64,000 nt of DNA from Sipunculus nudus. Taxonomy: Eukaryota; Annelida; Sipuncula; Golfingiida; Sipunculidae. Positions 46,081 through 60,049 of this stretch are shown here, piece by piece (positions within the stretch are counted from its first letter, which is position 1; the number at the start of each line of letters is the position of its first letter). Location: contig CM049315.1 of NCBI GenBank assembly GCA_026874595.1, positions 34,492,164 through 34,556,163 of the forward strand, read 5' to 3'. The position numbers and the translations under genes are program-made. Below the pieces are notes generated by a model. It had not been told where the DNA came from and did no database searches. It worked only from the letters and a program-made list of their open reading frames with translations.

Positions 46081-49000
46081 TTGACTGTTTAAGTTTAAAT
46101 TTTACTGTAGATCCAGTGAACAAAACTGTTCATTAACTTCACAGAAATATTTATAACAGAGGTATAATAGTGAATGATATAAATTATTCATAAATATTGA
46201 AAAAGATAATACAATGATGAATTTCCATGGTATTTTTTTTTTACTTAGGATAGGTCTATGGCCTAGTGTTGGCACTGTCTATATTGTATGTGAATGAAAG
46301 AATAACCATATGTTTGGCATGATATGTTAGAATTAAGCCTCCTGAAGCTTTGGTTTAATATGCATACAGTGTGAAATAACCTAGAATTCAAAGTTTATCT
46401 TAGAGCATATCTCAGAGATTATATTAAGATTTCATAATTTTTCCTTTGAGGCACAAAAGGGGACCAAACAGAGGACCATCACATAACTCCACTCCTTAAC
46501 CAACAGGCCAAGTTCTACATATAAAATGAAATTGATTGATTCAGGTAAATAAAATAAAGACAAAAGAAATTTGTTTTCTATATCCTAAACAGAAATTTAT
46601 TTTGTACTTAATATTTTAAATAACAAATAAACATCATATATCATGAAATGTAATATTCAACCCTGTTGCCTAGGTAATATTATAGCATATATTAAATCAC
46701 AGAAATTGTCGGCAAAAACATCACATACCCAAAGTCACCACAGAAAATGAGGATAATATCTGATAATTACGGAGAGTCATGCATCATAAGGCCTCATGAA
46801 ATCATGACAGTCATCAGGATATTCCTGCCAGCATGAACAAACAAGTTTACTCCTTGTTTACAGTCAAGACCTCTCTCTTTTACTATGTGTCTGATGATCC
46901 AGAATTTACTGGATCAATAGCCCATTTGTACCACTCCTGGGTCTCCATGTCCTGCGTGATCGTACCAAACAGTGGGGCCTTGTTGTAATTTACTAAAACC
47001 CCTCTAACAGGGGAAAACCACACCAAGAGAGACTACCGATAGGAACCACAGATCTGTCAGAGATACTTATATTTTATCCTGGATGATTCTATCCACTGGA
47101 TAAAGCTAAAGATAGCCTCATGATCATCAACAAGCATATATGAAATACAGATGTTTATAAAATATTACATTATATGTTTCCTCTGGCATGGAGGTGATGT
47201 TTTCCCCCGGTCTGTTTGACTTAAAAATATATTTAACTGTTGTTAGAAAGCCAGGTTTCTGTTTCACATCTACTACCATATATTCCCTCTTCATGGTTTC
47301 ATTCCTGAGGACAATTTCATTCAAACAATGTTGTTGCAGGTTCAGCTCCAGGATATACTGTCTTAATTTCTGTCAGATGGTGCTTTGAGAAACCTTTCAT
47401 GACATAATATCAAACTGCACCCCCCCCCCCTTATCATACACTTAGCGGCATTCCATTCAAGACTGAAAACAGGAATTTCTGCTCTCAGTTTTGAATGATT
47501 ATCAATTGGTTATTTTATTTATCCTTGAGAGATCTGCTTTATAGAATTAGACCTAAAATATTGACCTAGTAAATTCAGTGTGTGACTTGTACATCACGCA
47601 GAAAGGTCAAGGTAACTTTCAGGTTTTTTTACACTTTTTTTGCTGCTTAAGTTGACAGTTTTAAATGTTGCTCACTACTTTTTGTCTCCTCCTTTTTGTT
47701 TCTCTTAAAAGATCAACAATCTTTCTGGATAATATATGACTACTTTGCGTACATACATAATAGTTTGTGATCAATACGATAATGTAAAAATGCAAACTTT
47801 TTTTGTCAATAATGAAAGAAAATGACCAATCATCAATATGCTTTATTAATTGGCACACAACCAGTTGAAAAGTTGCTATTTTTCTTTCTTACAGAACTCT
47901 AAATCATTATGTTTCTCAAGTAATATTACTACAACAAAACATGTTTCAAAGTCGCAATGTGTGCTTGCAAAGGTTTTCAAGCTTGCATTTTAATAATACT
48001 ACTAGACGACATTGGACTGATTGATGGACCTTATAGAACCATATATGCTGCAACAACAGACCACAAGAGGCCCTCAGCATATAGACTAGTCAGTTTTCTC
48101 TGGCCCGTACTGCACAGTTTGTGACTCACAAGAGCATGACTCAACTGCTGTTAAGGGATTGCACTGGGGCTTCTAAATATCCCAGCAGCTCAGGTGAAAA
48201 TGAAGCAAAGAAGACCATGTAGCCATTCTAGTTTTGGATAAGAAGGCATATAACAAGGCATATAACATAAACATGAGTGTTTTTTCAAGGACTTTATGGA
48301 TAATATTTTGTAAGGATGCACATGTGATATGTAAACAGGTGTTTCGCTGAAATGTAACAAATTTTGAAGTTTGAGAGTTGACACAAGCGGTCCCAGCCAA
48401 CCATAAAAGAGGTTCATATTAAGTAAAAACAACATCTGACGGAAGGGTGTCTCTATTACAGACCCTGTGCTGGCTGTGGTTTTCACTTTCTAATGAGCCA
48501 CATGATATTCAATATGAATTAAAAACAATATGATGTTTTTATCTGAAAACTTTAATCCACACCAATATTTAAATAATTTGTATATCTAGACCTAATATTC
48601 TGTCCACAGTCTAGAGAGCAAGTTCATGTATCTAATTTGCATAGTGCAAATTATCATGAGCAAAATATTTCTTAGGCTGTACAATAGGGTTTATATTACA
48701 ACATGCTTAAACTGAAATCTTATAAATACTTTAATATAAATTTCCTGCACAAAAACTTTTTAAAATTCTAAGCAATACAGAGGGAAAGCTTATAACTTAT
48801 AATCTACACAAAGAATTCCACTAGGAATTAATATTTAACAAAAGAGTTGGTCATTTTTCGTCATATATAATGATGATTGTCTCATCTTTATTGGTCTTTA
48901 TATATAAATGTGTTTGGGGACACTACGATAAAATTTGACAAAACTTGCTATATAAATAGGCCCACAAAGTCAATGACCTATCCCTTTTGCTAAATCATGG

Positions 49001-50039
49001 TTGCTTTGCTACCAGGGGCAGAACTTTATTTAAGTGAATAAAACAGTCCCACAATTTTAACAACATTAATGTTTTATCTGCATTCTTGTCTAGTTCATGA
49101 ATAGTTATATTGACAGCTTTACCCATGCTGATACAGAATCTTAATATATATATTTCCCCCACTGCTCAGCCTTAATTTTATTTATTTATAAATAACAGAT
49201 TGCCAGACCCGGGCTGATACTGAATTGTTTATATTTCTTCCTATGATATATATATTATATAATCTTAGGAAGAAATTTAACAAATTCAATAAATATTTAA
49301 CATCTAAATGTCTATTTTAGATAAAATGTAAAAATATATCGGCATGGGTGAAAAAATATTTAGACAGCCACAGTTTAACAACAAATCATGGTTCTTCAGT
49401 TACAAGATTATTTGACAAAACCAGTACAATCATTATAATCAAACATGCATAATATATCTGAATTCATTTTGAGGACTTGGATAAGGTATCTTCCAGTAAA
49501 GTTTTTTTGTAAACTGAACAAGAGCTAGTGAAGAACTGCTCCTGGTAAAAGTCTATGGATGATCAATCTGATTAACAGTCTGAGGAATACTGTACTTCCA
49601 ATAGGTATCCTATATACATAGTTCATGTCCAATTTTTCATCAGAGAGATTTTGTGATTAATGAATATGAAACTTAAACCAAAATGCATGAACTTGAGTAT
49701 GTCATCAAGACTAATCAGCCAGGCCTTTGGTTTAATTCTGATTGTCTGAAAAAAATCCTGAGAACCAGCTTTAGAATAATGAAAAATTGTAAATAATTAT
49801 CCTTCTATATTTGCATAGATACACTTACACACTGAAATGGTTAAATTAAATTTTGTTCTTATCATGAATGCTTTTTTCCATAATGCTGGTAACCAGTTTA
49901 TGAAGAAATATGATTATAAATTTTTAAATCTTCCATTGGCCAAGTGAATGAATTTTTTTTTATATATTATTTGCACTCAGAATTACAATAAATGCCCATA
50001 TCTGTATCTGAGTAATTTCTGTGCTCAGTATATTAGGCA
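46081..50039. other. Unannotated, mainly AT-rich
   Basis: It holds a C11 run at 47420-47430 and a small CCCCT-ctaac-AGGGG hairpin near 47007-47021. Positions 46780-47060 are a little GC-richer. Several 60-98-codon open frames overlap on both strands and show no domains. Confidence 0.45.
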
Positions 50040-50560
50040 GGTGAGTTTTGCATGTGGCTGCAGGTAGCTTTGTTTGGCTGCTGGCTGGTGCTCTTAAAAG
50101 AACAACCTGGGATGTCTATGGCAGCCAATCAACTTCTATTCAGTCAGTCTTTTCACACTCACTCTGCCCAGGAGCCTGTCACGTTAAAAGTGCAACAGCC
50201 TCCATTCCATAATTAATCAAGCAGGAAGACCTTCCAGTAATGATTTAACCCGGTTGGCAAAATAAGGTTAGCGTCCTAGGTTCAGATCATGTTTATCATT
50301 TGCTGTTCAGGTGATCCAGACTTAATGTGATTGCCTGTAAAAGTTAGATCCATCCAATTAAGGGGTGTATCCAGAGATGGTCCACGGTAACTGACCTTCA
50401 AGGACCCTGCCACAACTAGTGCCACCTGGTGTTACAAACACAATCTATTTATGAAGTTTTCAGGTCACGATGGTCTGGACCTCACTCTTTACTGTGGCCC
50501 GGACTGTCTGAAAATCATTAACATCAGACAGACACACTCACCCATAAGTAATTTACATAA
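50040..50560. promoter_or_regulatory. GC-richer island, possible conserved element
   Basis: The block includes ccattccataattaatcaag, caggagcctgtcacg and ctgctggctggtgctc. No long open frame. Like the islands near 34.6 and 61.2 kb it mixes homeodomain cores with complex GC-richer sequence. Confidence 0.2.
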
Positions 50561-53529
50561 CAGCATGGTGGCACCATTGCACTTGTTGTAATTTTAAAAA
50601 CAAGGTCGATTTTGCCTAGAACTCAAGGTTGCCATGGGAACTGCTGTCTCCTGATGCTGATCACTGCATCAATCAGTATGATTACCTGTCATGCAGTTTA
50701 ACATTGCACACACACCATCACAGTGAACACCCTCAGTGCTGCCCCCTGCTGACTAAAACAAACACTATATATTTTATAATAGTTATGACATCAGCCTGCA
50801 GATGGCACTAATATATCCTTAATGCTGCCCTTTGTAGACTCAAAACCACCATATATATTTCATATTAAGACAACAGTCCAAAAATGGCCTGTACATTCCC
50901 AAAAGTCATCACCCCTGATGACTAGAACACTATATTTTTCATGGCCTCAATTTGCCAATCATAAACTAAAATTATCTGATGTGACATCAATCAAAATGCT
51001 ATTTATATTTTTTTAGATGACTCCATGAATGATATATTGATTATAGTTTATATATTCATAACATCAATCTAAAACTTTGAGAGAGAATACGTTTAAAAGG
51101 TTTTATTGAAAGGGATGAAAAGGATCTAATGATCTAATATCATATCCCTTCATGTTTCACAATTAAATGTGAATTTTCTTCCCCTAGTCAGAATACAACC
51201 TCTGTGAAAAAAAGCAAATTACAGGTACATCACAGTATAAAATAGAATGTTACCTGTAGTTTATGAGTCATAACAATCATGCTAAATTTCACTCCATTTT
51301 TTTGCCTAAAAAGTTGTGTTCCTAAGAATGTGCATCAGTAGGTTTTAAAATTGTACTTCTCAAGAATGCCAGACCATGGTATCAGGAACCACCCCAGATA
51401 CGAGTGAAATATTTACAACTGCTAACACCAATCTGCACACCCATTCAGTTAAATTATTTGTGACCATTTCTAAAATGATATACTAGCAGTCAGTGGTTGA
51501 ATATGAACTTAGCAATGAGAGCTTCATGCTTATTTGAAATCAATTATCTTACCAGTGACTTTCTAACTGCACTATCTGTCCCATAAAAACATACAACATT
51601 TAAATACAGGACCATTTCCTGTTCTCTGCAACACAAGCATAAAATTTAACCTCTCTTTCTAAAAAATCAAAATTCTTGATATTAAGAAGTAATTTACAAA
51701 ACCTAATGGAACACAGGTTCAGTAAAACTGTACAGCAGTAAACATTGTCCTTAAATGAAGTCTGAAATAAAAAGAGAACATAACAATAAAATAAACATTG
51801 ATTTTTTTTAACTGGACAAATGAGGACCTTGTAGGACATCTGGTGGCTTGCAATAACACTAAATTTGTAACTGGAGGATCCTAAATTTTGTTGAAGTCAA
51901 GAGTGCAGGTGAAACAGCCAAGTTGAGTACATTAAAATATTAACACTAACAGTATGTTATACTCAGTTGAACCAACCTGTGTCCATCTGGGTTTTTTTAG
52001 AGATAAGTTTTCCTTTAAGTCCATATTTGTCAATAATTTCCAAAAAGTTACATAGAAGGCCTAATATGGTGATATAGAATTTTAAGATAAATATATATTT
52101 TATGTGTCACAAACTTTTTGACTCTTTCTGATAATCTAAATGATCAGATGTGTCCCTGCATAAGTGGCCATCTTTATTCAAGCTGGCCATTTTATTTTAA
52201 CTTTTTACATTCAATTAGCATTTGTCAACTGAGACCCTTTCTACAAGTGACCAATTACCTTGACTGCCATAAGTGGGGCTGCCAACATTTATATTTTGCA
52301 ACCTTCTGTTCATTTTGAATCTTTGGCTCAAGTTACATGAAATCTATCATGGATAAGCTGTCTCTCTTTGAAAATTACTTTTTGTGATATTTATGACACT
52401 CAACAACTGACCAACAGCTTTTAACTCTAGCTGTTTGAGCATGAGATCAGTGAAACTGGCCTTCATCTGATGGACTGAGATGTTGTAAATAATATACTGT
52501 TTTCTCAGATACTGATTATAATAAATTACTAAAATATATTACAAGGTATGGTCTTGGTTAAATTCTAGTTAAATAGGCCTATGCCTCATTCCTCCATTGC
52601 ATCTTACTTTCTTGTTCTGACATGCGAGTTTAAGAAAAGATTGACAAATATCGCAGAAAACTCAGATTCAAAATGAATGTCAAAATTTCCAGTTATCACC
52701 ACCAGAGGTCACTGCTGCTTTACTGAGTTAAAACCTCTGAAAAAAAAACAAAGCAACATGTTTTCCTTTTAAATAAAGTTTGCTTTTTGACAAAAATTTA
52801 TTTATTTTCTGACAACCATGATAAATGTATGAACTCTTCACATGCAAATTGATATTTAACCATAATCACAAAGAGCTATGTTACATGTGGACCTAAAAAG
52901 GGCATTTTTGTAATTGGGGAAATATTCATCCACAAGTTCAAAATAAAGATGTGGTTAGCTATTTGCATAAATATGGAAACATGTCCATTCTATGTTTAAT
53001 AAACTGCAGTGAATAACATGTCAGGAACATACTGATTATAATAGCTAGGTTGAAAATGTTTCATAGTCATAACAATTTATGTTAGCAATGTTAACAGTAA
53101 CTTTGGCCATGATGACCCAGAGTCATGATTGGTCCATTGTCTTCAAAAGCACTGAATAACCATATACCGGTAATGGAGTTATCTCTGGTACAGATTACTT
53201 TTTCTCAAATGACAAGAGTGAAAAAGGTGGGCCAAAATTTGGCATCAAAATACCCTGTGCTGCCATCTGTACGTAGATTCACCAACTAACTACATGGTAT
53301 CACCACATGTGATTAGTGTATGATGTGCTCACAAGATGTCACCAGCAATTTGACTCAATTAATGCATATGCAATTATTGCTTCTTATAATCCTGCAGCGA
53401 CCTATTGTATTTATTAGACCATGACATACCCCACTGAGGCCATTTTCATATATCATCATGATTTTTACAGTACTGTTGCAATCATTATAACATATCTGGT
53501 TCATTATTTTCTGTCTTATACAAAACAAG
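50561..53529. other. Unannotated AT-rich DNA
   Basis: No repeat, gene or element can be supported. Confidence 0.5.
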
Positions 53530-53765
53530 AATTAATTAGTTACATGAAATTTTTTGAAATTACCTGGAATTTTTATGAGCTTCCTGAATTTTTTTATCAG
53601 TGACCTAAAATTTGTATATCAGTTTTCTAGAGCTTTTTTACATGTTTTTTTTAGTTCACTGGAAAGTTTATCAGCTGTAGTGAATTCTTATCAACTACCT
53701 GGCATTAGTAACCTGAGAATTTTTATTAATTGCGAGATTTTTTTTTAGTTACTGGGATATTCATG
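53530..53765 (+). repeat. Degenerate minisatellite with a unit of about 21 bp
   Basis: About ten diverged copies of the pattern agttacctggaatttttatc follow each other. Examples are aaattacctggaatttttatg, aacttcctgaa-type and agttactgggatattcatgg variants. Spacing varies from 18 to 26 bp. Two overlapping open frames here are translations of the repeat. Confidence 0.65.
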
Positions 53766-55109
53766 GTTTTCGTGTTCTGGAAATAAGTCATTTTCAAAGA
53801 AGTAGAACTTGACAGACAATGTTTATTTAACAGGGAGTACAGGGAGTTCAGCCAATCATGGCCAAGAAGCATATCAATGAGCCCACTCCAGCTGATTAAG
53901 TTGCATGAACAATGTTAGGCATAAATAGCTGTGAGGTTAATACATGTAAGTACATTTTCTCTGTCAGACAAAACCAGCAAAGCCAATTCTTAGAAAATGC
54001 TTTGTTTGTGTCATTTCATCTGCTGGTTGGAAACAGAAGTTGTTTCTTCTAGTTTTTTTAGTCTTTCTATTAATGTTTATTACCTGGTCTTATGAATATA
54101 CCTGTATGTGTAGATACAATTAAGCAATTGTTACTAGTGGTTCCATGGGTCTGTACGATGAGGATTTGTGAGATTTGTATGGTAACCTTAAAACAAGGAT
54201 CAAATTTCAATATATGCTTATATAATACAGCTGTGTTTCTGGAAACACTGAATACTTAAAATAGTAATTGCACAGCAAGCATTTAAACTAAAAATTTTGA
54301 TAAATACATACCTATATCATATAAGTTATGGTTTGCAATGTATTATTGTGTAAAACATGAGTATATAAACAGTATGTATTTTCATTTATACCATGTATCA
54401 AAAAAAAATTTTAATATAAACTGTAATTTTGTATGTATGCATTCATGTTTGGTTGAGTAAAATATTTGTACAACTTGATATACAAATGCATATATACACT
54501 TACAAAGAAGTGACATAAACATTAAACAGTCCCATTGTGAATGGATTCCTTATAGTGAAAACCAGAAAGGCAGACTGGCAGATCAATGCATATAATGGAA
54601 ACAAATCTACAGAGTAAACAGCATCGTAGATAGTCCACTTGTTGTGTCAGCCACCATTATGCATGTACAATACGTTATTTGTCAAAGCCGCTTTAGATCA
54701 GACTATACAGCAAGTGTACACAAGAAACATGCTCCACTGTACTCCCGGTATGTACATTCAATGCCCCCCCGGCCACCACGTGTATAGCCTGAAAAATAGA
54801 AACGTATTTCTAATGGTGCCATTGAAATAAGGTGAATGATATTTAGCTCCGACAGCCTATGCACCGGACGTAATTATATATGTATGCTACAGTGATGAGA
54901 ATGTCAACTGTGAGAATGTATTTTTCCCTATGTGACATGTTAATAGTTCTATGACTGTCAACATTGAGTTGTCAAACAAGTGATTTGCACTTTTCTTTTC
55001 AGGATACATGAACTCCCTTTCAATGTCACCCATTGTGACAGTACAGAGAACATCCATATATACCTAAGGAAGGATATTTTGTATTCAAACAAGTATGAAG
55101 CCCATCTTT
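53766..55109. other. Unannotated AT-rich DNA
   Basis: No feature can be supported. Confidence 0.5.
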
Positions 55110-55497
55110 CTTTTTAAATACATTTTTTTGTGGAAATAACCACCCCCAATTTTTTTCAATGCCAGCTTACTTAATTACCAGGTACGATATGTACATTTGC
55201 AGAATTCCATTCCAGTTTTGGACTATGTGACAGCTACATGGAAACACATGATAATCCAAGCATCATGCAGCCAGTTTCTGAGTACTGCACCTGTGGGTCC
55301 TGTTTGTATAATCTTTCCCATTGCTGGGTCATACCATCAAAGAACCCCTGAAAGGCGCATTCATCTGTGAGTGAAACACAATGGTGGGGTCTTGCCATTA
55401 AGGCTGCTGAGCTCTCTCCCTCTGTGGGGCTGACTGTGACAAATCTCATCAATCCTCAGCTGGGATTTGAACTCTACCCCTAGACCACAGCAGCTTT
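55110..55497 (-). mobile_element. tRNA-derived SINE, family A, copy 2 (head shortened)
   Basis: It shares with 24850-25262 the words tgtacatttgcagaatt, cattgctgggtca, ctgaaaggcgcat, gtgagtgaaacaca and cattaag. On the minus strand the A box (tctaggggtagag) is followed directly by the B box (ttcaaatccc). About 25-30 nt of the anticodon region present in copy 1 is missing, so this copy probably has a defective Pol III promoter. A 72-codon minus-strand frame lies in the body and is not a gene. Confidence 0.75.
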
Positions 55498-56089
55498 AAG
55501 CTCATCTTATTTTATTTATGAAGCTTAGTTTATGCATCATTTCACTGCTACAGTGATGTGTTACAATTGACGCTGCCTGAACCAATCAAACAGGAGAACA
55601 AGGATTATGTGTTACACAAAAAGCATAATTCCTGTCAAAAACACTAGTTGTGTATTATGTCATGCACTCCTTCTTTAAAAGCTTATTTAAAGGGAAATAT
55701 GTGGGAATCTAAGGAGTTTTATAATTCTGGAGTCTTTAGCTTTATGTATACTTAATAATATCCCCATTAAATACACAAATCTTACTAAAAAAATGTATGA
55801 AATTTGCATTAAAACAAAAACAAAAATATAGTCTCTCAGTTATATGCATTTTTATGAAATAATTAAGTTTCATATAACTCTTTGCCTGAATGGAATTTGA
55901 TGAACTATTGACACTTAAAACTAATTAAAACAATGAAAGCTAGTAAAGTATTTTCCCCCAGAAAAAATGTATACTGGTAATAATTTATTCAGAGGGAAAA
56001 GTGGACAGTTTGGTCAGATTCATAAATTATCCTCTGAAAGCTAGCCAAGGACAAACTGTTAATTTATTCATTATACCTTCCCATAATGC
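55498..56089. other. Unannotated AT-rich DNA
   Basis: No feature can be supported. Confidence 0.5.
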
Positions 56090-56280
56090 CCTCTGTCACA
56101 TGAGGGGGAGGTAGCGTGTGAGGACCATCAATCACTCGTGATCTGTTTGGTACTCAAGGTCGTACCCTTCGTGATGATAATCAATATCCAACAAATCTGC
56201 TTCCATCCATTACAGCCAATTACCATGTCATTATCCAGTCTGAGTAGTCTCTTCTGGATCTTGAATAACTACACAATATG
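56090..56280. promoter_or_regulatory. GC-richer island, possible conserved element
   Basis: Contains agccaattaccatgtcatta, ctgtttggtactcaaggtcg and atcaatcactcgtgatc. No open frame of note. Flagged on texture alone. Confidence 0.2.
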
Positions 56281-58606
56281 TGTATCAAAGACAGAGTTTA
56301 ATATCATTCCCTGATTTCATTACTTCTTTTGCTGACCTCAAGTGTGAAAATTTTTCCTGTTAGTTATAAATATCCTAAGAAATACTGTATATTAATTCAA
56401 GTTTCATGATTCTGACATGTTATAATTTAATTAATAATTGGGAATAAATATGTTTCAATTAAAACCAATTTAAGATTTTGAGACAAATTCTTCAACAGCA
56501 TATGTTAAGAGAGTGACATGTCTCTGTATTTCAGCTATATTAAATTCTTTTCCTAAGGGAATAATGAGAAACATTTCAGTTAAATAAAGTTCTCTCCCTT
56601 CAGAGAATAATAAGACATGTTAAAGTGATGACCTTTATGCTCTCAGCAAGGACATGATGAATGGTAATGACCTATTGACTGATGTAGAGTTAAAATTAAC
56701 ATTTTGACTTCACCAAGATGAAACCCTTCCTACAGTACTATCTTATTCTGCAAATTCAAACATTCATTACAGCTAGGAGGAATAGAAATAAATTGCAATG
56801 CCAGCCTTAATCAAACAGGTCTGTAATATTCCCAGAGAACTGGTGGTAAGGTCAATGCAAAGCCATTTTCATACTTCAAACATATTCACTGAATACCTTA
56901 TTGACTACTGTTTATTGCCTTCAAATCCACGTTCTCTTCACAATGCATGTATACCCATATTCACTCGCATTTTGATCATCATTGGCGAAAGCGCATCAGG
57001 AGGTAGTTTTAATACCAAATTAATTAATCTGATATTCACATATAGTCAGTGTGAACAAGTATATAATCGTCTGCGTGTCAAATACAGTTTAAAAAATGTG
57101 GCTGAAGTTTCATGTAAATTGATTCAGTAATTTAGTGTAATCTATCAACAGTTAAATATACAAACAGACATACAAATGGACCTGAGTAAAATTAAGGTCT
57201 TTGTTGGATGTAATGAATTGTTTTAAAGCCTAACACTAGCTATAAAAGTGTAACAAAATGTCATGGCAGATCAGAATAAGGAAATTGAGTAAATCCTTAA
57301 GGTTTGGAGAGAATTTTCCCCAGTAGCTATAAGATTTTCATCAGTTGTACCTCTTTTGCACCATGCAATCTTAAGGCAGAGAAAAAAGTGCACAATCAGC
57401 AAAAATCACATCTAGCCTAACTAAAGCTGAATAAATACAGCTGTAGCAGCTTGAAGGCTGTATCAATACATCAACAGCACCTGTGAACCTGAAAACTCTC
57501 AGCTACTGGCAGGCCTGCCGAAAGAGCTGGCACTAACTACACAACAATGCATAGACATGCAACTTTATGAAGCAGACCAGCTCAGCTTAACACTGGTACT
57601 TAGTGTTGTCGAAGGAGCTCCACTTGATAGTAAAGGACCCTTGACATGCCAATGTGTCCTCTTTCTCAGTGTCGTAACCATCCAGAATTATGAGGTGTTG
57701 CTTTGGTTTGTCTGTACTCTATAGGGCTCTTGAATTATTTATGATATGAATAAAGAGATTGCAAAAAGTCTCACAGATAAAAAACACCCGTTACCACATC
57801 CAAACAACTCTGTTCTGTGATCTATCTTGTAATATCCGTCAGGTTATGTCATAATAATATCTGCCGGAGGATAACATTTTCTTTGACCCCCTCAAGGTCA
57901 TTAGGTGATAAAGTTTATTGAAGACAATATTTTATTCAACACCCAAAATATTTATATCTCCAAGTACATAATTATTCTATTTTTGACAATTCTCATGTTT
58001 ACAGAAATCTATTATTACAAGTCACAACTCTACCCGGCCTGATACTTTTGTTCAGAGGAGTTATTCCATAATAATAGTCTGTGAGACTTCTTTGACAACC
58101 TATGATCACCAAGTGATAAAATGCCTGAGCAACAAGATTTTCTAAACCCTGATATATTAATAACCTAGCTGCTAGATACAATCATTTTCTACTTGTGGCA
58201 ATATGTTCCAAAGTCTGTAGCAGACTCTTAAATAACCCCCATTTCTTTAATGGTAACACTTCAAGACTTTTAATGGTTTATTGGCACATGAAATATTTAT
58301 GGACAGAATTCTTTGTTACAAAAATGTCACTGTTATATTTGTCTATATACATTAAGAAAATCTGTGTTATTGCTAGAAGAGCAGTATGAAAGACCTTTAT
58401 CATAACCATACAATCAAACTCCAGAAAGGAAGTAAAATGGGTGATGTCTATTCTATTGTATGTTTACTGTGAAGGAATTCAAATTTGGATGGCTATCTTA
58501 GTGAGTCATGAATACTGGGCTACCCAAAAGGCTGTCAGAGGAACCTCTTGAACCAATTATCATGGCAGGTTCAGGGGGACCAACCAGCTTGGGCCTCCTC
58601 TGTGAC
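56281..58606. other. Unannotated; one more complex patch
   Basis: Positions 57480-57740 are GC-richer. A TCAAGGTCA word at 57893-57901 sits outside any recognised repeat. A 110-codon frame (56798-57130) has no domain. Confidence 0.4.
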
Positions 58607-58932
58607 AGAGAAAAAGAGAGAGAAAGAGGGAGGGAAAGAGAGATACAGACAGACAGACAGACAGAGAGACAGAAAAAGAGACAGACAGACAGAGGAAGAA
58701 ACTGAAAGAGAAAATGAGTAAGAGAGAAAAACACACAGAGAGACAGGGACAGAGACAGAAAAAAAAGAAAGACAGAGACAGAGAGAGAAAGAAACAGACT
58801 GATGGACAAACCAACAGGCAAGCAGAGAGCAGCAAAATAACAAACAGAATTATGAGAGAAAGACAGAGAGAGAAAGAGACAGACTGATGGACAAACAGAC
58901 AGGCAAGCAAAGAGCAGCAAAATGACAAACAG
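58607..58932 (+). repeat. GA/GACA microsatellite with an 85-bp internal duplication
   Basis: Imperfect GAGA, GACA and GAAA units run for about 325 bp. The segments 58777-58847 and 58862-58932 are copies 85 bp apart, sharing cagactgatggacaaac and 'agagcagcaaaat'. Long open frames on the minus strand (up to 148 codons, Ser/Leu/Cys/Val-rich) are purely the repeat in translation. Confidence 0.9.
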
Positions 58933-59184
58933 ACTGTTTGGCATTAAAATGCAAAAGAAAATATTAATCTTTGATTAAATAAGCATTTATATCATCTTAT
59001 TGTGAAATATAACTTCTCTTAAGTGGGGAACAAAAGATGCATAAAAGTATTTGTGAAAATATAATCCTTGCTGTGTTTTTGTTAAAATCAGAATCTTCTG
59101 CTTTGTATTAATGAGTAATCCTTAAGAATACTAACTTTAAACTTTACTTATTTTTCATGGATTGCAAATAATTAATCAAGGCAC
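58933..59184. other. Unannotated AT-rich DNA
   Basis: No feature can be supported. Confidence 0.5.
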
Positions 59185-59385
59185 CCTCCATGGCACAGGT
59201 GGTTGTATTCGGCAGTGTCTCAAGGGGGAAGAAACTGGAGGACCTGAAGACAATTAACCACCACCCAAGGACAGGTCAATATAACCCACTCTCATGCACA
59301 GCCATACTGGGAATCAAACTAAAATTCACAGCAAGACTGTTCTACTCCTCAACTGTCCAGGCTCCTGATTTTAAATAATTCACCA
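59185..59385 (-). mobile_element. tRNA-derived SINE, family B, copy 2
   Basis: On the minus strand, agttgaggagtagaac is A-box-like and agtttgattcccagt contains a near-consensus B box. Downstream, 'tatggctgtgcatgagagtg' matches the equivalent place in the copy at 18690. The body then reads 'gtggttaattgtcttcaggt', 'cctccagtttcttcccc', 'gacactgccgaatac'. It ends near 'ccatggagggtgcc'. It is the better-preserved body of the family. Confidence 0.7.
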
Positions 59386-60049
59386 CCACATTCTGTTCTC
59401 AAGAATCATGTGTATCAAAGTCATTGACAGCATATAACACTTAGCAAATAAGAAACTTTATTTTACTTGAGGCTTGGAAAATTTTCTTAGTGGAGCACCA
59501 AGTGAATGCTTGTGATACCACAAATTCCTATAGAGCTAGTCTTATTTTCAACCAATATTCAGTCAAGTGCCACCCACTGAAATATCAGGTCAAAAGCACT
59601 GTTAAATGAATTTGCACAAGTCAAGCAGACGATTAATGGTGGCCACTCTAAGATATAGTGTGTAATGAATCTTGATAGATGTGACAGTTGGTGACGTGTG
59701 GGTTGGTGACAGTGGCTGCCACTCTAACATATATAGCCAGATCTCACACTTATGGACCTAGATGTATATGGTAATACCCCTTTTCATATACAAAACAGTT
59801 TTAAACAATTTAGGGCAAACCATGTGTATTTTTAAATTATGTTAGTTCACACATGCCTTTTACTTGAATGCCTGATTACATTTTAGTTCAATCCCAATGC
59901 AAGATTAAGACGTGGTATATGGAGTTGAATTATTCTATAATAATTTATAAGTAGTTCATACATGTAACTAATTAAGTCTTACAGTATGAGACTTTTTCTC
60001 TGCATGATTATAGATGGACTCGGCCTGATTTCTAAATTAAGTCTCTACC
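59386..60049. other. Unannotated DNA
   Basis: A short motif, gtggccactctaagatata (about 59640), recurs imperfectly at about 59711. No gene. Confidence 0.45.

Noticed and set aside
50222-50300. tRNA-like boxes near aggttcagatc
   Set aside because: B box is poor, A box unclear and no second copy in the window.
58498-58944. 148-codon minus-strand open frame, longest in the window
   Set aside because: It is the translation of a GA/GACA microsatellite; composition is only Ser, Leu, Cys, Val and Phe.
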